A stretch of 64,000 bases of DNA from Cryobacterium sp. N22 (GCF_002929555.1 NZ_PJJP01000023.1:1-64000), one strand, 5' to 3'; shown: positions 45,241 through 54,871, counted from the stretch's first letter. Program-made: numbers and translations. The notes: generated by a model not told the origin, from the letters alone.

Positions 45241-45283
45241 TGAAGTGAGAACGGGTTCAGCTGTAGCTTCCATGAACATCTGT

Positions 45284-48200
45284 CTACCGGGTCGGCTTCA
45301 CGAGGTCGCTGAGTTCGGCCAGCTGGATCCGGATCGAACCTTCGAAGTCCGTCAGCGGGTCGATCATCGGCGACTCGCGGGTCGGTAGGTGCGCTGCGAG
45401 CCAGTCAAGCAGCGCCGGATCGAGGCGCCCCGCCCCCGCGAGCAGGAACGCGAGCGAAACGCGCTGGCTCCCGCTCGGCGCATTGTCGCCGACTGGTGTA
45501 AACAGTCCGTCGGCCTGGGGCAGGCTTGAGGTCGCCCGGACGGCCGCTTCTACCGACTCAACGGCAGCCGGGTCTGAACTCAGGCGCGCACGCGACTTCG
45601 CAGCGAGCACATCCATCTCCACCGTGGCCCCCATTCGAAGGCGCTGGTAGATGCGAAGGAGCAAGTCGGGCAGCCTTTCGGCATCAATCGCGCCAATGGA
45701 TACGCCGGCCACGCTCTCCCAGTTCCATTCCAGGGCGATGCGGTCGTCAGACGCGAACCACTCGTACAGTTCGGAGAGCAGTGCTTTCGAGACCGGATGG
45801 TCGGGAAGCAATTCGGCGTGAAGGGCGCGGCTGTCATTTGACATACAGGACGAGTAGGCACGAGCCCTGGCATCTGGCACCTCGTCACCGATGAGCAATG
45901 CGCTGAGGCGCTCTGGATCGATGGTCCACGCACCGGCACGACGTATTAACGACGCCGCGTCGTCCGAGAATCTGTTGCCGTGCCCATGTCCTTTGTCGTG
46001 GAGCAAGAGCAATCGCAAGTGCTCCTCGCTGTACTCGCCCGCCGCCGCCCACTGAACGACGCGGGGCTCTGACCTCAACTGGGTGATCGTCCTGACAGCG
46101 TGGCGCAAATCCTCCTCCAGCGCTGGTGACTTGTCGGGTGCTCCCGCGAGCGCCGTCCACATCTGCGCTGGTCGGTGCCGAGACGGCTCGGGAGCGTCGA
46201 TGAGCCCCTCGAGGTCCGAACCAAACATGTTGCGCAGCTCGCCCCAGTTCGACCCGATCAGTGCGATCAGGGCTTCGTTGTGCCGTACGAACTTTTCACG
46301 GAGACTGATTGACGGAGGGGAAGACTGTCCGTCGGCGCCTACGAGCAAGCTGAGATCCGCCGCCGCCAGAGCAGCGACCCATCCGGCCTGACGCGTCTCT
46401 TCATTTCGTGTCCCTCGCCGTACGAGAAGTTCGTGAATGGCGCCTCGTATCGTATCCGCTATGTCCGATGGGAGATCCTCTCGGAGTCGGGAACCGAAAA
46501 CGGTCGCCCACGCTCGCAGACACGCATCATCCGAGTCGTGCTGCCAGTGGCCAGCCAGGCGGAGTAGCTGTTTTGTCTCTGCGCGAGAGTTGCCGAGCCC
46601 GCGTATGAACATTTCGCGGATGTCGACGTCGAGGAAGCGAAGAAGACCGAACCCGGAGTCCAGGATGTCCTCGGTACCCGGGTCGGTCGTCCACCCGAAG
46701 CCGGAAAGAATTGCGCCAGGGAGGATCTCGGGCACTTGCGCGATCGTGAGGTGTGGGTCTGCCAGCCACTCACGGGCCCTGGCGCGTGCTCCTTCAGTTC
46801 CGGCGAACGCCTGGAAATAGTCGTCGATGCCCCAATCAATGTGAGTCGGCTTTGGTACCAGGCACAGAGTGGCCAGCTCGTCCTCGTTGTAGCTGTCGAC
46901 GATGGCGCGAGATTCCGCCCGATTCTCCCCTGCCTCAGAGGTGTCGCCAGCTACCGCCTTTAGGTCATGCCATTCAGTCGCGAGAGCGTTTCGCAGCGCA
47001 TCGTTCGACTCAGATGGCTTATCTGAAACAGCCGATCGCGCGAGTTCGACTAGACGGGCGAAGCCCTCGCTTCTTCCGAGGACCATCGTTGCAGCGTAGG
47101 AGTACTTTCCAGCTACTTCAGGACCGCTTTGGAGCCGAGTTCGCATCGCGTCTTGGACAACCTCATCCGTGGCGAACTGGTTCCACAGCTCGTACGCGAG
47201 CGGAGTGGGTCGATCCGTATCAAGATTCGCCAGAAGCGCGTCCCGGAGAGCCGCCGTCGGCGGGAGCCCTTGGATGTGCTCGACGCCTGCGCCCCCGAAC
47301 GAATGCCCGCTGTAGCGAGTGATCCCGCCGATGACCGCCGCCTCGTATTCGGGATCGCTTGCCCATATTGTCGGTACCAGCCGAGCGTCGAAAGACAGGA
47401 ACGGGTGTTCGCCTCTAAGTTCTTCTTCGACCGCCCATTGCCTGAAGCGATCGTCAGCGGCAAAGGGACCGCAGGCAAGACGGTAGGCGACGTCTCGCGC
47501 GGCATTTCCGTATCGCTCGCCCGTTAGGACATTCAGGGCAGAGTCTCGCCACTCAGTCTCTTCGAATGGAAAAACGACAGGGAGCAGGTCGTTCGTGAGC
47601 GAGAGCCAGGTCGTGTCATATTCACCGCCCTCGAGGCGACGACGGACCATGTTGAGGTCGCTCTCCCGCAGGTCGCTTTGCTTATTGAGTTCACCCCACC
47701 TGTGTCTCAGATTGAGAGCCACACACCTCAGGGCCATCGATGGCTGTTGGCTTGCCCATTCGACGAGTGCGGCCAGGGCGTCGTGCTTCCACGCCCACCC
47801 GGCCGCGAGAAGAAGGACGGCCTGCACCTCGGTGTCTCCCTCACCGCGGATGGACTCGACCACGGTCTCATCGAAAGGCCGCGATGAGTAGCGAACTCGA
47901 AAAGCATCCGCAGCCGTGATTCGCACACCCCAGCTGGGGAGGCGAAGTCCCCACAGGAGGGTCCGACGAACAGCCGCTTCCTTTGACGAATCGACGTGGC
48001 GGGAGGCCCAAAGACCGGTGCGCGGATCCGAGATCGCGCCACGGAGCCAATTCGATGCGCGCTCGGCCATTTCCTCGTCGAAGGCCGGCCCACCATAGGC
48101 CTCGCCCAGCGACCGAGCCAACCGCGCGCGGTGTGCACGCCACGGGCTGCTCTCGATTCGATCTGCAATGCCTGCAACGATGACGTCCGTCGTTGCCGTT

Positions 48201-50308
48201 GATAGCTCGACGCGGGCCGAGAGCAGCTCCGCTGCAAACTCCCACCGCTGGTCGACGGGTCCGCTTGAGTCCCCGAGCCGCTTCAGGAGGGCTACCTCGA
48301 GTGCGTCTCGTTGCACGGACTCAGAGATCATCGCCACGAGCACGTCCCGCCAGGACGGATCGTCGATCAGCTCAGCGAATCGCTCTTCCTGAACCTCGAG
48401 ACGCTGCGCAGCGAGATGCTGCCCAGCGAGGTGCTCGAGGATAAGCCGGTGAACGAAACCGTACCGATCAGCTCCATGTGAAACGAGCACTGCGAAGCGA
48501 CGCTGCGCAGAATCGAATACATTTGCAGCCCACTGGAGCGCTGTCCCCTGGTCGAGCGAGAACTGCCGCACAAGGATGTCGATGAGCAGCTTCCTTACAT
48601 CGTGAACCGAGGCGAAACCCGATGCGCTGACGCGTCGAAGTTCCCAAGCTAGCTCCCCAACGACAACACCAATCTGATCGTCGGCCAGCGGAGCGGCCGA
48701 CGGAGTTGAGCGAAGACGTGGCATCTCGGCGAGAAAGCGAGAAACGAACTCGTCGATGATGGCCAGCTTTGTGCTTTGGAACTGGCCCGCGAGATGTAGC
48801 TCGATCAGCAACGCGAGGAATAGCGGCACGCGCGCGAGACTCGCCGCCTCATGTGACGCCTCGATATCCCCGAGCACATCCTTCGCGTCCGGCCCCTGGA
48901 CGAGACGCCGAACAATCCGCGAGATCTGCGTTCGGCTCAAAGGGGCAAGGTGACCCTCCGACCACCCAAGCTTCCGCGGGATTTCACCCTTGGCATAAGG
49001 GCGAGTCGACAGCAGCGCTCGCGCCCCGGACGCATTCAGGAAGCTCTCGAGCAGCTGCAGGGCGCTGCGCGCCTGATCGGCAGTAGTCCACTCGTCAACT
49101 CCATCGATAATGAGAAAGAGTCGGTGATCGCGCAGAACCACGGGTGCCATCTTGGCGAGCTCATCTAGATCGTGACTAGCGAACCATGCCTGCACAGCCG
49201 AGAGAATCGAGTTCGAAGTACTCTCGCTTAGGTGCTTGCACAGAAATGAAAAGGGCAACCAGAGCGGGAGCTGCTCGCCGGCCTTCACCATTAGGTCCGC
49301 GGCTCGAGGCTCCTCAGACAGGAGATCGGCGGCGAGGAACCGAAGAAAGGTGCTCTTGCCGGTGCCGGCCGCACCGACGAGCAGCGTCCGCCGGCGATCG
49401 GCAACCCAGTGGTCTAGTGGGACGCGCACCTCGGTGCCGACGTCATCTCCGAAGTCTCGGAGTACCCGAGTTCGTCGAACTGCGGTGTGGGGTCGAAAGC
49501 GCCGATCAATAGAATCCTCATCGGTCAATGCAGAGACGTGTATCGGGGACGAGTCCGGCAGGGAGGTGTCGTTGTTAACTGCTCTCTCCCGCGGTGCGAC
49601 GTCTAGAATCTCCAGACTCGACGCGCTGGCTCCTCCCGCGTGCAGCCGAAGTTCGTCGCCGTAGAATTCCCTAAGCGCCACGCGGAAACGGTCGTAGCTG
49701 ACCCGGTCGAGCCTGTCGTCTAGCGACTTGCGCGCGCCCGGGCCGCAGTGGATCTCCACCCATTCGCGGCCGAAGAAGTCGTCGACAAGGCGAGGCAGTT
49801 CTTTGAGTTCGAGCGACAACTCTTCGGCCCCAAAAGGCACCAGCACGACACCGGCCTTGGCCAGGCGATCCGTTTGCTCGGTCAACTCATCAGCAAGGGC
49901 GACCGGTCGGAGCGAGTGCGTCGTCGCAAAGTAGAAGCGCGCACTTCGATCCACCCACTTTCCCTTGAGGAATGTCGACACTGCCTTCCGAAGTAGGGCG
50001 GGCGTGAGCTTATCGAGACGCTTGGACTGCAGCGTCACGTAATCGAGCGGAGCCTCATTGCTCTCGAGAGTGAGTCGAAGCCGAGCGTAGACGTCGATCC
50101 CATCTTGCTTCTGGCCGGGCGTTCCATAGAGCGAGGCCTGTTCGACGTCTTCGATTGCGAGCAGTACTCGGAGGAATAGCCGCTCGGTGTCCTCCGGACT
50201 CAAAACCCCGATCGGCAGAACCTGCTGGCTGGTTTCCACCGGTGGCGGCGGGAGCTGGCCGTCGGGTGCGCTGAGAAGCCAGCTTGTGGCTTCGGGATCA
50301 GCGGGCAC
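45284..50308 (-). CDS. NACHT/STAND NTPase with N-terminal nuclease domain (Avs-like)
   Basis: A 1674-residue protein, by far the largest here. Residues 40-130 fit a PD-(D/E)XK (Mrr/Cap4-type) core: E42, D72 in QDGIDVYARL and QSK (94-96) in VTLQSKRL. Residues 300-600 form a NACHT-type ATPase: Walker A VGAAGTGKST (311-320), Walker B LFLIIDGVDEW (398-407). The remaining thousand residues are helical repeats, the usual sensor part. It resembles antiviral Avs/bNACHT proteins that sense phage proteins and then activate the nuclease. A 197-bp gap precedes the linked nuclease gene. The exact subfamily was not determined. Confidence 0.87.
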   Translation of the reverse strand: MPADPEATSWLLSAPDGQLPPPPVETSQQVLPIGVLSPEDTERLFLRVLLAIEDVEQASLYGTPGQKQDGIDVYARLRLTLESNEAPLDYVTLQSKRLDKLTPALLRKAVSTFLKGKWVDRSARFYFATTHSLRPVALADELTEQTDRLAKAGVVLVPFGAEELSLELKELPRLVDDFFGREWVEIHCGPGARKSLDDRLDRVSYDRFRVALREFYGDELRLHAGGASASSLEILDVAPRERAVNNDTSLPDSSPIHVSALTDEDSIDRRFRPHTAVRRTRVLRDFGDDVGTEVRVPLDHWVADRRRTLLVGAAGTGKSTFLRFLAADLLSEEPRAADLMVKAGEQLPLWLPFSFLCKHLSESTSNSILSAVQAWFASHDLDELAKMAPVVLRDHRLFLIIDGVDEWTTADQARSALQLLESFLNASGARALLSTRPYAKGEIPRKLGWSEGHLAPLSRTQISRIVRRLVQGPDAKDVLGDIEASHEAASLARVPLFLALLIELHLAGQFQSTKLAIIDEFVSRFLAEMPRLRSTPSAAPLADDQIGVVVGELAWELRRVSASGFASVHDVRKLLIDILVRQFSLDQGTALQWAANVFDSAQRRFAVLVSHGADRYGFVHRLILEHLAGQHLAAQRLEVQEERFAELIDDPSWRDVLVAMISESVQRDALEVALLKRLGDSSGPVDQRWEFAAELLSARVELSTATTDVIVAGIADRIESSPWRAHRARLARSLGEAYGGPAFDEEMAERASNWLRGAISDPRTGLWASRHVDSSKEAAVRRTLLWGLRLPSWGVRITAADAFRVRYSSRPFDETVVESIRGEGDTEVQAVLLLAAGWAWKHDALAALVEWASQQPSMALRCVALNLRHRWGELNKQSDLRESDLNMVRRRLEGGEYDTTWLSLTNDLLPVVFPFEETEWRDSALNVLTGERYGNAARDVAYRLACGPFAADDRFRQWAVEEELRGEHPFLSFDARLVPTIWASDPEYEAAVIGGITRYSGHSFGGAGVEHIQGLPPTAALRDALLANLDTDRPTPLAYELWNQFATDEVVQDAMRTRLQSGPEVAGKYSYAATMVLGRSEGFARLVELARSAVSDKPSESNDALRNALATEWHDLKAVAGDTSEAGENRAESRAIVDSYNEDELATLCLVPKPTHIDWGIDDYFQAFAGTEGARARAREWLADPHLTIAQVPEILPGAILSGFGWTTDPGTEDILDSGFGLLRFLDVDIREMFIRGLGNSRAETKQLLRLAGHWQHDSDDACLRAWATVFGSRLREDLPSDIADTIRGAIHELLVRRGTRNEETRQAGWVAALAAADLSLLVGADGQSSPPSISLREKFVRHNEALIALIGSNWGELRNMFGSDLEGLIDAPEPSRHRPAQMWTALAGAPDKSPALEEDLRHAVRTITQLRSEPRVVQWAAAGEYSEEHLRLLLLHDKGHGHGNRFSDDAASLIRRAGAWTIDPERLSALLIGDEVPDARARAYSSCMSNDSRALHAELLPDHPVSKALLSELYEWFASDDRIALEWNWESVAGVSIGAIDAERLPDLLLRIYQRLRMGATVEMDVLAAKSRARLSSDPAAVESVEAAVRATSSLPQADGLFTPVGDNAPSGSQRVSLAFLLAGAGRLDPALLDWLAAHLPTRESPMIDPLTDFEGSIRIQLAELSDLVKPTR

Positions 50309-50597
50309 GGTCTAGTTCCATCCGGGTGGCGATGAGGCTCGAGTACGTGTCGCGGGCTATCGGCCAACTAGACGCAACAACATACAGTTCACGGCCAGGG
50401 TATCGTCATCTGGTGACCTAGCGACGGCTCGGTGCGGCGTGGGCTCAGCTCCCATCATCCAACCCTCGGATGGTGACTGATAGTGCGGTCGCCGGCCGCG
50501 ACGCAGACCGGCAGCGCTCTCCGCCCAGCGCAGCCGGGTCGTCTGACATTGCGGTCATCCCGTCGCCATCCGGACAGCGAACTGAAAGACTCATCAA

Positions 50598-51152
50598 GTG
50601 AGTTATTCCGATGTTTTAGCCTCCTGCGCACTGCTCGTTTCCTTGGCAACAGCTGGTTGGACCGCATGGAGAGCGTGGCGCTGGGATCGCCCGGTGATTG
50701 AGGTAACCGGCGAACAATGGCTCGGGCAACGCAGCACCGCGCCCGGGCAACACATCGCTGGGTTCAGCATGGAAGTCGTCAACACGGGAAACATATCCAC
50801 GCAGGTGATAGCTGCATTCTGGCAAATCGACCGCGGAGACGGCATCGATGTCCGCTTTACTGCATCTCACGGCGGCGGAGGCTTCGAATCCTTCTTCACT
50901 CCGCCGGACCATGCAAGCGCACCCGAACTTCCGTTCCCTCTTGACCGCTATCACCGTCGTGCTTGGGACTTTGAGATGAGTCTCGAGGGCATTCGCGAGC
51001 AGGAAACGATCCGTCGAGCTCGCCCGGGCGTTCAATATACGTCAAGACGGAAAACCGAGTATGCCTACGGCGACTGGCAGCCCTCTCAAATCGGGATGGA
51101 AGCGGTGCGGATCGCCATTGACACCGACCCTCACCGCGGAGGCTCGAACTGA
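50598..51152 (+). CDS. unknown protein with an N-terminal membrane helix
   Basis: A 184-residue protein. Residues 4-25 (SDVLASCALLVSLATAGWTA) form one membrane helix; the rest is probably a mixed beta domain on one side. It is divergent from the NACHT gene and starts at GTG. A strong hairpin follows. No family recognised. Confidence 0.7.
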   Translation: MSYSDVLASCALLVSLATAGWTAWRAWRWDRPVIEVTGEQWLGQRSTAPGQHIAGFSMEVVNTGNISTQVIAAFWQIDRGDGIDVRFTASHGGGGFESFFTPPDHASAPELPFPLDRYHRRAWDFEMSLEGIREQETIRRARPGVQYTSRRKTEYAYGDWQPSQIGMEAVRIAIDTDPHRGGSN

Positions 51153-51198
51153 GGCGAGAGGCGCCCGCGACAGAGCGAACAGATTCGGTCCAGCCGCA

Positions 51199-51233
51199 CG
51201 CCCCCAGCTCGGTATTTCCCCGAACTGGGGGCG
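51199..51233 (+). terminator. hairpin after the membrane protein gene
   Basis: CGCCCCCAG pairs exactly with CTGGGGGCG, with inner TCGG/CCGA pairs, 46 bp after the stop. No U tract follows. Confidence 0.6.
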
Positions 51234-51333
51234 GTGCTGTGGCCACGTGGGCCGCTTCATAGTTTCGCACCCGGCCTCGAAGCAATAGTCTCGCGGTAAG
51301 CCCGGCGCCTGCGCCCAGGCATTGTGAGCAACC

Positions 51334-52556
51334 ATGAGACGTCCCGCCGCCCTGTCCGTTGCCGTGTCGTTGCTCCTTCTGACCGGATGCGCGGCAAGTT
51401 CGAGCGCGCCGGCAGCTGAGCCGTCTTCGGAAGCGGCTGAACCCACTGCAACCGCAAGCGCCCCACCTGAGGTAATCCCCTTGGACCCCACGGTTTGGAG
51501 CGGGGCTTCCACCATCTCCGTCGGTGTCCGGAGGATCTTCGATTACACGAACCGGGAAGGCTATCAGTACCAGCTGACCTACAACGTGGCCGCTCCGACA
51601 GCCACGACCAGTCTCGTCAACGCGAAACCCGGCGAGGTCGACGTCGAGTTGAACCTCACTGGCGCTCTGACCATCGCGAACAAGTCCGGCGGGCGGACCG
51701 CGCCAGCGAATTACCTGCCGGCTCTCTACCCATACTGGACAGACCCTGCCGTCTGCGACCTCGATACCAACAACGGAGGCGCCGTGAAAGTACTGAACGA
51801 GGCGTTCTCTCCGGGCACAGTCGCTTGCACCCGATCAAACTTCAACAACATCGACGTGCCCAAGCCGCTGGACCCGGACGCCACGGAGGAACGCCCCATC
51901 GCAACATCCGACATCTTCACCGCCGCGCTGGGGACGGGGGCGAGGCTCTCGCTTCGAGCTTGGCAACACCGGCGGGTTACGTCCTCCTGGGAACCTCCGG
52001 CTCGGACGCAGCCGCCGAGAACTGCAAAGTCCAGCTCGGTGGCCTCATCCTATGGTCGACGCTGGAGACCACCGGATGCTCACCTGCCGTGGTCCCTGTC
52101 GATGCCGCCAGCGTTCCTGAGCCTGGTTCTCTCGCCGCGGCTCTCGCGCCGCTCATGGAAGCGGTAGCTTCGCCGGGAAAATGCCCGTTCGGAGCCCCGA
52201 GCGCGTACGACAGTGAGGTCACAGGGTGGGCGACGCTTGCAGTGACCGAGTACGAGGGCCACAAGTTTTTGTCTTGCATGGCCGGGGGCCTCAGTTGGCA
52301 GGCGCGCCCGCTTGATGGTCGAACTGCCATCGAGGCACTGAACAGTCCGGCTCCCGGATCTTCTTTCAGCGAACCGCAACCGTTACTCGGTGGAAGCGCA
52401 ATAATCTGGGGGAATGGATACGGGTTCCATGGGGTCTGGTTCGACCAAGAGGTTGCGATCACTGGCGGTGGACTGCCTGACACAGCTTCGGCCGAGGAGG
52501 TGGCGGCCTGGTTCGCCGCCAATCTGCCACTGGCCCTCGCGAACGCCGGGAGCTAG
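51334..52556 (+). pseudogene. lipoprotein gene with a frameshift
   Basis: The first 200 codons from ATG 51334 encode a signal peptide with lipobox (LLTGC), a Ser/Ala/Pro/Glu-rich linker and a folded domain. Near 51930-51945, beside GGGGACGGGGGCG, the coding frame shifts. The second part continues in the next frame (YVLLGTSGSDAAAENCKVQL) to the stop at 52556 and keeps protein-like content with several Cys. Together they would make one lipoprotein of about 407 residues. It could be a true mutation, programmed frameshifting or a sequencing error. No function recognised. Confidence 0.65.
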
Positions 52557-52780
52557 CCCACCCGGGCCGTCTCTCGGGCCAGCCCCACCTCAGATCCGAC
52601 CACGAACGTTTCAGCGCACCGGCAGCGATCCCAGTCGAGACCCTAAGCCGCCCGCGCCAGCCTCGGACGAGAATGGATGGCATCGCCGCTGTCTCGCTCG
52701 TGCGCGGGTAGGGCACCTTCGTGCACGCGCTCATTCCAGTCGTCGGCGGTTTCCCGCTGATCGCGATTCGCCGAACGGAG
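52557..52780. other. short intergenic region
   Basis: Nothing supported as a gene lies between the lipoprotein stop and the small minus-strand frame. It holds several short open frames but no motif. Confidence 0.4.
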
Positions 52781-52882
52781 CTAAATTGATTCGACCTCGC
52801 CGCGCCGCGGGCCGCAAATGATGCGCTCGAGTGTGGCGTCGATCATGGCGAAGGCAACGCCGCTAAGGATCCCGCGCAACAT
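52781..52882 (-). CDS. candidate 33-residue protein coupled to the upstream gene
   Basis: A 33-residue frame (starting MLRGILSGVAFAMIDATLER) whose ATG shares a base with the upstream stop codon (TGATG). Third positions are mostly G or C, as in neighbours. It could be a short amphipathic or membrane peptide. No other support exists. Confidence 0.35.
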   Translation of the reverse strand: MLRGILSGVAFAMIDATLERIICGPRRGEVESI

Positions 52883-53226
52883 CAGAAGATCATTCCGTGG
52901 CGGATCAGGTCGGCGGCTTCGAGCGAGTCGAGGAAGCGCGTGGTCGTGGTCGTGTCGAGGTGGCAGGCGCCCTCGTTGTGGGCGATGACGGCGAGGAAGT
53001 CCCGCTGCTCGCGGCGCCCCTGCTCGGTGAGCGAACCGTAGAAATCTGCGCCGTAGACAGCGGTGAGCAAGTTGTCCTCGCTGTCGGCGTAGACCGTGCG
53101 TCCATCGGGAGTTTGCGCGAAGAAGCCGGTGGCCGTCATCGCGGCGATCATCTCGGCGTGCAGCGCGGCACTGGCTGCGGCGAGCTCGGCTTCGGTGGGT
53201 TCGTGGGCCTCGTAGTTTTCGGTCAT
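52882..53226 (-). CDS. unknown small protein
   Basis: A 114-residue acidic protein with an Ala/Glu-rich helical N-terminus. Strong third-position G/C supports coding. A possible start is ATG 53226. It may be translationally coupled to the 33-residue frame. No family recognised. Confidence 0.65.
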   Translation of the reverse strand: MTENYEAHEPTEAELAAASAALHAEMIAAMTATGFFAQTPDGRTVYADSEDNLLTAVYGADFYGSLTEQGRREQRDFLAVIAHNEGACHLDTTTTTRFLDSLEAADLIRHGMIF

Positions 53227-53304
53227 GTGAGGCCTATGCGCGGCAATCGCGGCGAAGCGATTGCATCCTGTGAGTTGGCTGAGATTCTCAGGTAGACTGC
53301 TTAT

Positions 53305-53610
53305 ATGACCAAACCCGAATTCAGCGAAATCAACACGCCGTTCTCATGCGAACTGCCAGCCAAGGATCGCTCCACCGCTCGCCGCTCACACCACCGTAGG
53401 CTGGCCGCCTCCAAGCCCGCCATCCTCGATGAAGCGGATGCCATCGCCGACGCTCTCTTGGACTTCGCGGAGCTGGCCGAAGACAAATGGCTGGAAGAAC
53501 GCCGGCAGGACTTGGCTGAGGCCGATTTGATGTACGGCACTGGAATTACAGAGCCGAACCCGGCCACTGTCGATGGCTGGTGGGAGGGCTACGCCCCTAG
53601 CCGATACTAA
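53305..53610 (+). CDS. unknown small protein, upstream of Xre regulator
   Basis: A 101-residue helical protein (AILDEADAIADALLDFAELA). An inverted repeat CTGAG/CTCAG lies upstream near 53279-53292. It is followed 52 bp later by an Xre-type gene, a layout seen in toxin-antitoxin pairs. No toxin fold is visible. Confidence 0.6.
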   Translation: MTKPEFSEINTPFSCELPAKDRSTARRSHHRRLAASKPAILDEADAIADALLDFAELAEDKWLEERRQDLAEADLMYGTGITEPNPATVDGWWEGYAPSRY

Positions 53611-53662
53611 AAAGCGGTCCTGGGTATTCTTTTCTGTACATAAGGCCACGAAAGGGGATCTA

Positions 53663-54001
53663 ATGCACACTTTTCAGAGTTTCCCAGGCCACAATCGGAC
53701 CACAGACGAATGGCTGGTGCGGATCGGCGCGCAGATTCGCTCCGTGCGCATCGATCTCGGCATCGAGCAGGAAGAGCTGGCCCGCCGAGCATCGGTGAGC
53801 CGGGGTGCCGTGCATGGCCTCGAGTGTGGCACCGGATCGTCCCTTCGCACTTTGATCAAAGTCGCGCGAGTCCTCGAGCTCGAGGACTGGTTGGGCGACA
53901 TCACCGAGGATGAAAGAATGCCCGGCCCGCTCGAGCAGCTGGCTGCGCAGCAGAAACATGAGCGGGAGGTGAGGATGCGGGTCAGCCACAGCCGACAGTG
54001 A
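53663..54001 (+). CDS. Xre-family HTH protein near the right end
   Basis: A 112-residue protein with one Xre HTH (LGIEQEELARRASVSRGAVHG). AAAGGGG precedes ATG 53663. HipB antitoxins look similar, but no hipA follows: only 296 bp remain before the right attachment site. It may regulate the small gene upstream or the element itself. Confidence 0.8.
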   Translation: MHTFQSFPGHNRTTDEWLVRIGAQIRSVRIDLGIEQEELARRASVSRGAVHGLECGTGSSLRTLIKVARVLELEDWLGDITEDERMPGPLEQLAAQQKHEREVRMRVSHSRQ

Positions 54002-54184
54002 GGCTAACAAACCCGAGAACCGATGAATCCTCCAAGCTGGCTGTGAACCTGATGCCCCCGCGTAACACGTGACCTCGAAATGAATCAGGCGTACGGGAAG
54101 CTCTCAGACATACGGCCATAGCCGGTGGGGCCGCGCCATCTGCGGCTACCCAGCGCCCGCCGTAGACTGGTTCTGCAGCACACC

Positions 54185-54244
54185 CCACAACTGTCCCCCA
54201 TTCGGGGGTAATTCGGGCTCTAGTTGGTGCTCAAGTTGTGGCAC
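54185..54244. promoter_or_regulatory. putative arm-type sites, right end
   Basis: GTTGTGGCAC (54235-54244) repeats the 10-mer at 20096-20105, and CCACAAC (54185-54191) is its inverted core. A hairpin CCCCC/GGGGG (54195-54208) lies between, perhaps the terminator of the Xre gene. Confidence 0.45.
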
Positions 54245-54297
54245 ACTCGCCGCAACACCCCCACAGGCCGCATAAAACCAAGGGATACGGACTAAGC

Positions 54298-54313
54298 CAT
54301 GGCAGATTCTACG
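54298..54313. other. attR: right 16-bp direct repeat
   Basis: CATGGCAGATTCTACG, identical to 19929-19944. Here it is the start of intact yajQ. The sequence upstream belongs to the element, so yajQ now has element-derived 5' DNA, including AAGGGA 13 bp before the ATG. Confidence 0.85.
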
Positions 54314-54787
54314 TTCGACATCGTCAGCAAGGTCGACCCCATGGAGGTCGACAACGCGCTCAACCAGGCTCACAAAGAGGTGGCGCAGCGCTACGACTTC
54401 AAGAACGTCGGCGCATCCATCGAGATGAGCGGCGAGAAGGTGCTCATGAAGGCGAACACCGAGGAACGCGTCAAGGCGATCCTCGAGGTGTTCGAGTCGA
54501 AGCTGATCAAGCGCGGCATCTCCCTGCGCAGCCTCGACGCCGGCGAGCCGTTCGCCTCCGGCAAGGAGTACCGGATCGAGGCCAGCATGAAGGCCGGCAT
54601 CGACCAGGAGAACGCGAAGAAGATCAACAAGATCATCCGCGACGAGGGCCCCAAGGGCGTCAAGAGCCAGATCCAGGGCGACGAACTGCGCGTGAGCTCG
54701 AAGAGCCGCGACGACCTGCAGTCCACCATGGCCCTGCTCAAGGGCAAGGACCTCGACGTGGCCCTCCAGTTCGTCAACTTCCGCTAG
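54299..54787 (+). CDS. yajQ: YajQ-family nucleotide-binding protein (UPF0234)
   Basis: A 162-residue protein with two tandem YajQ folds. [20 protein letters not shown] and [15 protein letters not shown] open it, and VALQFVNFR closes it, as is typical. The family binds nucleotides such as c-di-GMP in some species. It is complete in spite of the integration event. Its promoter and ribosome site now come from the element. Confidence 0.95.
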   Translation: MADSTFDIVSKVDPMEVDNALNQAHKEVAQRYDFKNVGASIEMSGEKVLMKANTEERVKAILEVFESKLIKRGISLRSLDAGEPFASGKEYRIEASMKAGIDQENAKKINKIIRDEGPKGVKSQIQGDELRVSSKSRDDLQSTMALLKGKDLDVALQFVNFR

Positions 54788-54805
54788 TCCCCCTGCCGTC
54801 CCTCC

Positions 54806-54866
54806 CGCGAACTGTGAGACAAGCCCCAGAATCTTGCGAGATGTGGGGCTTTTCTCACGGTTCGCG
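54806..54866. repeat. 61-bp palindromic element (family 1)
   Basis: CGCGAACTGTGAG at the left pairs with CTCACGGTTCGCG at the right, and inner AAGCCCC pairs with GGGGCTT. It lies between convergent yajQ and the hydrolase gene. It shares most of its arms with the element at 55863-55923. Confidence 0.8.
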
Positions 54867-54871
54867 GATGG

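Larger units (their letters stand above)
19929..54313. mobile_element. 34.4-kb integrated element in the 5' end of yajQ
   Basis: Bounded by the 16-bp direct repeat. A tyrosine integrase and excisionase lie at the left end, a replication operon (DUF927 ATPase plus family A polymerase) in the middle, and many defence-like genes throughout. Base composition is visibly less GC-rich than the flanks. I find no phage structural or packaging genes and no conjugation machinery, so it resembles a satellite or cryptic integrative element. Host genes lacI and yajQ would be adjacent without it. Confidence 0.85.

Noticed and set aside
20125-54001. Complete prophage or conjugative element
   Set aside because: No terminase, portal, capsid, tail, lysin, FtsK/TraG-type or type IV secretion genes could be recognised.
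53663-54001. HipBA toxin-antitoxin module
   Set aside because: The HTH resembles HipB, but no HipA kinase gene is present on either side.
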